Shown in pieces: positions 56,836 through 64,000 of a stretch of 64,000 nucleotides of DNA. The stretch is from Amblyomma americanum (taxonomy: Eukaryota > Arthropoda > Arachnida > Ixodida > Ixodidae): the NCBI RefSeq assembly GCF_052857255.1, contig NC_135505.1, positions 65,264,149 through 65,328,148 of the forward strand. Reading direction: 5' to 3'. The notes under the pieces are model-generated. The model was not told the origin of the DNA. It saw only the letters and a program-made list of their open reading frames with translations, and ran no database searches. A program made the position numbers and the translations under genes. Each line of letters opens with the position of its first letter. The first letter of the stretch is position 1.

Positions 56836-56979
56836 AAGAGGGACTGAACGTTGGCACTCCGCAAGGAACCGTCTTCTGCCCCAAATGCTTCAAGCCCTTC
56901 CTGGCAGAACACCTCGAATTGCACTCGAAACAGAAATGCAGCACGTGTGCTTCCATCACCTATACTTGCGTACTTTCCG
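56836..56979 (+). CDS. Candidate internal exon with C2H2-type zinc-binding motif
   Basis: 144 nt between a good acceptor (TTTTGTTTTCATCTCTGATGTCAG, written in two parts, ending 56835) and a donor CCG|GTGAGA (GT at 56980). Read in phase 1, it encodes 47 full codons and leaves one base, so the exon is symmetric (1-1). The protein contains VFCPKCFKPFLAEHLELH followed by KQKCSTC: C-x2-C-x8-H-x3-H plus a CxxC pair. The other two frames are interrupted or less protein-like. Family not recognised. A terminal exon in the same direction lies at 59267. Confidence 0.5.
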
Positions 56980-56984
56980 GTGAG

Positions 56985-59266
56985 ATACAAGTTCGTTATT
57001 CTATACACCTTCGCCATGTATTTACACCAACTGCATGGCAAATACGGCTTCCTTAACTTTCCAAACAATCCGCTCCCGTGCCAGCCACGGCCACGTAATT
57101 CGCACAAAATTCCTAATGCATCCCGCCCATTTCAGTCTCTCACATCCCCGCTACTTTCGCAGTTCCTTAGAATAACTCCATTGTATGAAGAGGAAACAGG
57201 TCATAATTGCTTTGATTTCTTCGCTCTGGCAACGTCCATTTCAGAGTTTAAAATAGGAAATTATTAAATCATGCTTCTTTCTGCACTCACTGTGCTCTCC
57301 TGTCCTATAAGCTCAAATGATTCTTAATCGTTTCAGTACCCCTCTTTGCTATCTCCACGATTTTTGTTAGGCCTACTGTTGCCGCCGAAATTATACAATT
57401 TTTACGATCAAAAAGATAGATAATTGCTTGCTAGGTGGTTGACTGTTTAATTCTCTATGCTGAAGAACATATCATGCACCCGAAAGTGCCTTTAAAAAGA
57501 GGCACAGAATTTCCTTTGGGAATACCCCTTCTAAGCTGTAGCGAACCTTCCTTGGATGAATCCATTAGAGAAAGCTAACGCAGAGAGTTAGTAACGCACT
57601 AGAATCGCCTACATTGAGTACTACTGAAATATTGCTGGCAGAGGTAAGAACACTTTATGAAAACAAACGTGCTGACACTGCATAGTGCAGAAATAAGAGA
57701 AATTCAAAGAAATTATATTTTCACCAATAATTTTGGCAATGCATGTGCGATTTTCATGGCTGGTTTATGTATGCATAACAGGAGATCACTACAGCAGGAC
57801 ATCCTTGCAGTGGCTCAAAATTCGTACACATTTAACTTATTTCAGGGCGTGTTACAACTCATCCGTTTGCAGCGTTTTGATTCGTGATTTGTCTACTCCA
57901 GCATAACCTGTATCTATTTTTGGCACATTACATCATTAAGTACATAGTACGCATCTTTCTATGCTAGTATACTTTCGCAGATGCAACACCTCAGAAAGAG
58001 GGAAAGTTCTTATAAGCTATCGGCTGCCTAAAAAAGAACGTCAACCGTTGGAACAAACGATCATGAATAAATTGCAATTTCGAGAGTTTGCGCATTGCAG
58101 CATGCATTTGGCTTCACCATATGACAGTGATGTGGCGTTGAGCTTGAGTACAAGAGACTTCGGGTCACCCCCAGATTACCCTCAAGTCCACCTCGATAAG
58201 CGGTGTCACAGCACCAGCATTACAGCAGTTGCCCAAGGGTGCAAAGGCGATCCGTCTCTTAGTGTGATAAGAGTTTGAAAAACGCCCTCAGAAGAAGCGG
58301 CACTCTATGGTTGCGGCGCACAGTTCAATATTTCGATTGTTCCGCTGAACACGAGTTCGATATATGCGAACACTACTGGCATAGTTTGAATTGGAGTTTC
58401 GAGGGGATGTTCTGACTGTTCGACGTAAATAAATTCGATATCCCAGTTTGGCATATCCGTGCTCGACTGTAGTTATCTATTTATTATTTATCTGTAGGTA
58501 CTGAAATCACCACAGGATGATTTTAGCAGGGTAGGACATTCGTGGTTTAAAACATTGGCATGTAGAGAAAAGATGCACTGGTTATGCATTAGAAAGCACA
58601 ATAAACACACAAGGCAGAGCTGGGCTCAGCAAAAGCAAATAAGTAAAAAGTTCAATTATCACACACTGGTTTACAGCAAATAAGCAAACCAGCAAATAAT
58701 AGATGAGATAGCATTATTCTAAATTTGAAAAAAAAAACGCAGGTAATGTTAACACATAGACGGCATTGTTTTTAAGATGATTCCAGTCCAGTATTGTGTG
58801 TGTAGTTCTGGTTCGAAAAAATGCGAGCTGACGCATTTACTACTTTTCGGATGATATGGAAATCTTCGAAACTGCAAGTTAATAAGAAGGTACTTAATAA
58901 GAAAGTATTCTTCTTTCTCTTCTTCTCTAAAGTATGTTATATTGATCGTCTACACTAAGGGATCCTAAAGAATTTATGCTGGAGCACTAGAAATTCCTCC
59001 AGTGAATAAAAATGAGTGCTATTAATTGCTTCATTGCTGTTATGGGTATCCAAATTCCGTATACAGTGCAAAAGTTTCTTTTTTTAAAAAGCAAATGTAC
59101 TTCGTACTCAAAATTATTTTGAAGATGATACCAGCACACCTTTGAATATAAGAGAAACGATGTCAGTAAAATATGCCGTTTTATATATGCAGTAAAATAT
59201 GCACTTCTTAGAGTGTTTACTTATTTGTCTGGTACTTAAACCATCATCTCCTGTTTTTTTTTCTAG
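56985..59266 (+). other. Unassigned, possible intron(s)
   Basis: Candidate signals include a GCAGAG|GTAAGAA donor near 57645 and an acceptor TACTTTCGCAG ending about 57979, but no exon with compatible phases on both sides was convincing. A weak LINE-end-like AT-rich patch lies at 58470-58545. Confidence 0.3.
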
Positions 59267-59393
59267 GTCCTTACAAATGCGAAAGAAAGGCTTGAAGTGG
59301 CAAGCTGAAAAAAATGCGTCGGAACATGAAATCAGCGAAAAAGATCACGGAAATAGAAAATCAGCGGTGGACTTACTATCTTCGACAGATTAA
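59267..59393 (+). CDS. Candidate terminal exon
   Basis: A strong acceptor (CTGTTTTTTTTTCTAG ending 59266) is followed by a 41-codon charged reading frame (SLQMRKKGLKWQAEKNASEH...) ending TAA 59391-59393, with AATAAA 41 nt later. This frame needs an incoming phase of 2. The exon at 56836-56979 leaves phase 1, which if joined directly gives only PYKCERKA before a stop. Either an exon between them was missed or the short end is real. Confidence 0.45.
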
Positions 59394-59433
59394 CCTCACG
59401 CACTCTTATCAGCCACGATTTGACTAGTTCTCC

Positions 59434-59439
59434 AATAAA
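59434..59439 (+). terminator. Polyadenylation signal AATAAA
   Basis: AATAAA 41 nt after the stop at 59393, in the expected position for a 3' end, with GTGCTATATT and an A run following. Confidence 0.5.
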
Positions 59440-59676
59440 GTGCTATATTAAAAAAAAACTGTGCTGAGAGGTCCAGGAATGCATTTGCCGTCTGTGGATG
59501 GAAATTTCCTGTCTAATGCAGTTTTAAAGGTTACCAACGGTGCCACATGGTAATATGAGACACTGCTGTTAAACCCTGCGGTGGAAAGGAAGCATGCTGA
59601 GAATTTAGATTTCGGGAATGTTCAGCCAGGCAGCGGCACTTAATGCTGTCAAGTACCGTTGTGAAGACATGAGGTT

Positions 59677-59720
59677 ATACAGGGTGTTTCACTTAAGGTG
59701 CCCTGCAATTTTGAAGAATT
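59677..59720 (+). mobile_element. Possible DNA-transposon terminus (CAGGGTGTTTC)
   Basis: TATACAGGGTGTTTCACTTAAGG resembles the terminal inverted repeat of mariner-like and related elements that start CAGGGTGTTTC. No inverted partner was found downstream in the window, so this would be a one-ended fragment. Confidence 0.35.
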
Positions 59721-59729
59721 GGCTTTTGA

Positions 59730-61840
59730 GTTACACGAGCGCATTTCCTGCTTAGCGTTCAGTGGGGTAGCGCCTCATAATACCGCTATGACTTGCTAAC
59801 CAATAAGCTGGTTAACTAATATAGAATAGTTCATTTCTTTACGTACTACACTCAGTCTTCTTATTTACAGTGAGGCGTGAGACCATCGTAGGTACTATCC
59901 ATATGTTTTTAAAAATTATAAAACGCAATGACCCTTGGCGGTAAGGCCCAACATATTTTGGCTATTTGGACCATTTACGTGAACTGAAGTGTTTGCCAGT
60001 AATTTTTTCGAAGCCCATATATTTTGGCGGCATGCAGGTAATATTTGTTGGGCCACAGCACCGACAGCAACTGGGTTTTGAAATTCAAAAATTTTATATC
60101 AATATTTCTTGCGGCGAAATACATCCTACTCAATAAACAAGGAAACTAAGAGTAGTAAGTAGTTAAGGAGTTCAATACTCAATATTAGTTTGCTACCCTA
60201 GAATTTAGCACGTCTATGCTATAAAAGACGATTTAAAAGACGATATAAAAGACGATTTAAAATAATTGTTGATCACCTCCGTAAAGCAATTGTATGTGTA
60301 GGGGCGCAATAGTGGCCCGGTTTTAATAGCAGCCTCGGGTCATTTTGAAAGAGAAAAAAGAGTACAGTTTAGGAATGAAAGCTGACCCTTCTGCTTCTCA
60401 GAGCAGTACACATGTACTGGTCTTGTAATGCATTCTCGCCATTGTTCCGGCTTAACAACATAGACTAGTGGACAAGGCAGTCGCACATACCTAGTGTGCA
60501 AAGATAATGGTAAAACGAGAATTCACGATTACTTCAGTGATGGTGCCAATTTAAAATGTAAAAAGTGTGAACGATGTTACAGCATAAAAAAAATCACAGG
60601 ACGGTTACGACTACATAACGCGAGATTCAGCGATAGTTGTGTAAAGATTTAGTTTTGGCGGGCGGTTCTTCAAAATAGGCTCACGCGACCCAGGTCTACC
60701 GCGACATAAGCTGAACTCAGACGACGACAGCCAAACAGGAGCACACCTTTAATAAAGGCCTTAACACATCCTACGTGGTACCATGCGAGATATTATATAT
60801 ACCCGGGTTGCTATCGTAACCTTGGATGGTAACCATTGTAACGCACCCACCGGTTACGCCAACAGCGACGACAGTGGACGATTACGACGCGCAAGCAAGG
60901 CACGGGTGACAAGCAGCTGCCGCTGTAAATTTGTTCACCTCTTCGGAATGCTTACGCTACCACACTAGGCCGCACTTATTTGGCTAAGCATCGCTGTGTT
61001 CCTATGGAGCAACTTTTGTTTGTTGAGCAGAAATCCCCGCCAACGGACTCGTGAAGATGCTAACGAAGAGAAGAAACCATGTCGAGTAACTGCAAAAGCG
61101 AAGATTTCTTCTGCGCTAGCGTAGTAACATTAAGTTACTAAATCATGCGGAATGTGACACAAAAGCGCAACCTACCACTTTTATTGTCAGAGAAATATGC
61201 CCAAACTACAAGCGACGAAAATTCGGGAAGTCTGTGATATGCGCAGACATAATCTGTCAGCTGGTGTGCCCAGAACCAAACAAGAAAGCTCTAGAAATCT
61301 TCCGCCCCCTCCTTCTCCTAAGAAAAGAAAAAAATAACGTGTTCACTGTTTAGGATCGCGTTTTGTAATACTGATTATAACGTGTCTGAACAAGTTCTGC
61401 TGGCTGTCGGCTAGCACTGGCAAAATGTTTTTGCGGTTTGTATATATACTCTCTTTCGTGCGCACACCTAATTATTATACGAATATTTTTGGCTCCATGG
61501 GTATTCTACAGCTGTTGCATCTTGACGTGGAGCTAACAATATTTTTCTCCTAGAACTATCAACGTTGCATCGGTGGTACAATTATCACCAAATTTTTGTT
61601 TCTTTAAATTTCAACGTGCCTTTTTGAGATTCAGCCATTTACTGTGAGAGAGCTCTTTTAAACTGCATTCCTTATCTAAGCCATACTGGTTATACCGTCA
61701 CCGCAGTCTAGCAAGAAGAACTATATTCCAGTTCATTCTCAGTTTCTGGAGCATACAGTTGAGGATGATAAAGTTGAACAATCCGCATCCTTTCAGAAGT
61801 AATCAAGCAAGCATCGTTTTTCTTGCACATGTTTCTCTTG
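59730..61840. other. Unassigned
   Basis: No supported feature. Confidence 0.4.
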
Positions 61841-61842
61841 AG

Positions 61843-62058
61843 ACATGCCGTAGTGACTCAGTGCCTTTTGCATTCGGCGGCATATCCCAAGTTCGTGGGT
61901 CTAATACCGCAGTGGCGGCCGTATTTAGATATACGCTGAATTTAAAAATTCCTGTGTGGTGTGCAATGTTAGCGAACGTTAATAACCCCTGCAAGCCTCA
62001 ACTGATGCATTGTCCGGAACTACGGCGTCCCACATTGCTCATTTTCTTCCTCAGGACG
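61843..62058 (+). mobile_element. tRNA-derived SINE, second family
   Basis: GCCGTAGTGACTCAGTG head, CAAGTTCGTGGGTCTAATACC B-box region, AGTGGCGGCCGTATTT, then GTGTGCAATGTTAGCGAACG and CCGGAACTACGGCGTCCC. Same plan as 34735-34925. Diverged and probably old. Confidence 0.55.
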
Positions 62059-62064
62059 TAGAAT

Positions 62065-63405
62065 ACTACGCTTAATAATACAGTTCTCTTGCCAGAGCAC
62101 TTTGATTATTGAGTTCACATGGATCCTCTCGGAAGGTGTTGGCTCGACAATTTGGTAATGAAAGTGTAAAAAACCCCCTCGCGACTTTTTACCCTGGTGA
62201 CTTCTTAAAGCCAGGCAGAAGGGTTTTTTATTTTTATTTCTATATCTTATTTGACTCTGAGCCACCCTTTCTCTTGGTTCCAAAGCGTTTATCGGAGTAC
62301 GGCAAATACTGACACCTTTTACTGCGCAGAAATTTACCCTGTAGACTGACCTGAACTGCTTCACTAGAAAAAAAACGGCTTAAAAGGTTGTTACATCTTG
62401 TGACGAAAATGTGACAAAATCACACTTGATTACTGGCTTTAATCATCAATATGGTGTTTGCTAGGAAGCACCAACCGAATACTTCAAGCAACCTGGACAG
62501 TTTGAAGTTTGCACTGCGTGGGGCTAGCGCATAATTTTCTTTGGGTCGTCCGGAGGAAGATTGCACTCTCTTTGGAAAAAGCGAAAGATTTCCTGCCGCA
62601 TCGATTTCTTCGATTTTCTAACGCAAGCATAGCAACCGACCTTGTGACACATCGTTTTGAGGTAGCCTGCGCATGCCAGGCAATACGTGGATTTCAACTT
62701 GCGCATACGGATGGGCAGAAGCGCTCTGACCTCAGCGCTCTTCACGTGCGCTCACTGTTTGTGCTCGACTGCAAACGTGAGAGCAATGCGAGAAAAAGAA
62801 TATACCTCCAGATAATGCTACCCGATTGAAATTCTCAAACTAAATACGCCGCTCCAAAAGGCCCCTCTCAACATTGAAGAAATGACACAAGCGGTCCGCA
62901 ATTCAGCAAGCTGTTGTCTCTAGCGAAATGCTTGAAAGAACACCAACAAAGTTTAGATTTATCGGGTGCCTACTTCGCCAGCAACTTGGGAGTGTTCAAG
63001 CTCAAGATAGAATATTTCGTGTGAAACTTTTGACGCAGCATACATCGGCGACTAAGAAACCACAGGAAGCAGCCAAAGATGAGTTAAAACAATGGTATTA
63101 AATTCTACACGTAGTTGAACGCCTTGGCAATTCACGACGAACAGGTAGAGAAATTATCTGCTAACGAGATAAGAATATCATTGCCGCTGGTTTTAAAGTA
63201 ATTTTATATCCAGTGAACTACTCGCACAATTAATCGACACGTGCGCCCATAAATCTAACTTAGGTAAGGTAACGGCAGCGCTCATGAGGCCTGTAGCCAC
63301 AGTCTTTCGAGTTTTGAGCGATAGCTTTCCTAATTGCGAATTACGTGTTTGTGCGGTACTTCTCCTGATATTGAAAAGACCTAACGGACTTGGCGATTAA
63401 ATAAC
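62065..63405. other. Unassigned
   Basis: No supported feature. Confidence 0.4.
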
Positions 63406-63409
63406 AACT

Positions 63410-63870
63410 GCTCAGTTTAGATGCTCAAGCACATTTTGACTATGGCCAGTACGATGGTGTCCCCAAACTTCGTCCTGGTCGTTACCAACATTGGCCCACA
63501 CCCACTTCGAAAACATGGCCTAGGCCAATCAGCAAATTTTAACCATAGATTTAGACCAGTATCGAGATGCAGGTTGATTTTACTATGGGCAATACGATGG
63601 TGACTTCCAAATTTCACCCCCGCCAATTCCGACTTTGACCCAACCGAACTTGTGAAATTTGACCTCCATCACTTTGGAGCAAAAATCGATGTCCAGGCTA
63701 ATTTGACAGCGGGGAATACGATGGTGACCTCCAAATTTTACTCGGGCCATTCCGAAAATTTTGCCCACACCTGAGTTTTTATCTCCGATTTGAAACAAAA
63801 TAGATCGTTGTTCAGGATAACTGGCTGCGGGTAACAAAATGGAGGCTTTTAATTTGTATATGGTGATTTT
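63410..63870. repeat. Divergent tandem repeat, about 3.5 copies of 117-143 bp
   Basis: The anchor ACGATGGTG(T/A)C(C/T)(C/T)CCAAA recurs at 63451, 63594 and 63718, with a decayed fourth copy near 63835. Neighbouring words also repeat in order (TTTGACTATGGCCA / TTTTACTATGGGCA / TTTGACAGCGGGGA; TCCAAATTTCAC / TCCAAATTTTAC). The minus strand of each unit reads VKFG-HHRI. It may continue past the window edge in weaker form. Confidence 0.7.
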
Positions 63871-64000
63871 CAGATCGGGTAATCGGCGTTAACATAGACG
63901 CGTGACCGTGATTTGACACCTAGTGAACGAGAAAGATGGAAGCAAAGGGCGGCTATCAAACCAGTGGGACGTCAATGATCTTACCATAGACAACGCGACG

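Noticed and set aside
1..64000. CRISPR arrays, bacterial operons or prophage
   Set aside because: No spacer-repeat arrays, no ribosome-binding-site gene strings; SINEs, LINEs, LTR elements, splice-like sites and AATAAA signals show eukaryotic DNA.

Overview
This is a nuclear eukaryotic window, most probably from a hard tick (Ixodida, likely Metastriata). The main evidence is a tRNA-derived SINE that recurs about nine times and matches my memory of the tick SINE Ruka: a tRNA-like head with A/B boxes, a conserved body, and a tail that reads GGGACGTTAAACCCC before an A-rich end. The non-LTR elements and the Ty3/mdg4-type (gypsy) elements also look arthropod. I see no bacterial operons, CRISPR arrays, rRNA or true tRNA genes. 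Species assignment needs a database search.

Layout. 0.4-16.2 kb is a transposon graveyard. A minus-strand Jockey/CR1-type LINE (about 8.9 kb down to 2.0 kb) is split by a young, complete Ty3-type LTR element (2574-7649; LTRs of 175 bp with one difference). This is followed by a dead mariner-type transposase (9.1-9.95 kb) carrying a poly-G expansion, and an old, heavily broken second Ty3-type element (10.85-16.24 kb). 16.3-29.5 kb is mostly unannotated AT-rich DNA with SINEs, hairpins and a GC-rich MITE nested inside a SINE. 29.5-38.6 kb holds two divergent paralogous protein-coding loci, A (minus) and B (plus). Between them lie a 0.7-kb tetranucleotide array that grew from a LINE tail, further SINEs and a split RTE-type LINE end. 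39.3-45.4 kb contains two copies of one unit: one carries a 769-codon LINE reading frame and the other a SINE, so each shows the other's empty site. 48.4-51.5 kb has RTE-type and Jockey-type LINE fragments. 52.5-59.5 kb has candidate host exons: a minus-strand terminal exon with AATAAA, a plus-strand zinc-finger exon, and a plus-strand terminal exon with AATAAA. The window ends in a divergent tandem repeat at 63.4-63.9 kb.

The host signal I find most interesting is the A/B pair. The two proteins share a helical N-terminal part, a VYSCLM-EE block and a VVYVV--TT-P-LAVH block. They also appear to share a phase-1 splice donor at an equivalent position, GT in B and GC in A. By eye the block order resembles the N-terminal half of the kinetochore protein CENP-N. 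That is a hypothesis, not an established assignment. Everything here was read by eye without alignments or searches, so repeat boundaries are approximate unless a target-site duplication or LTR end is given.
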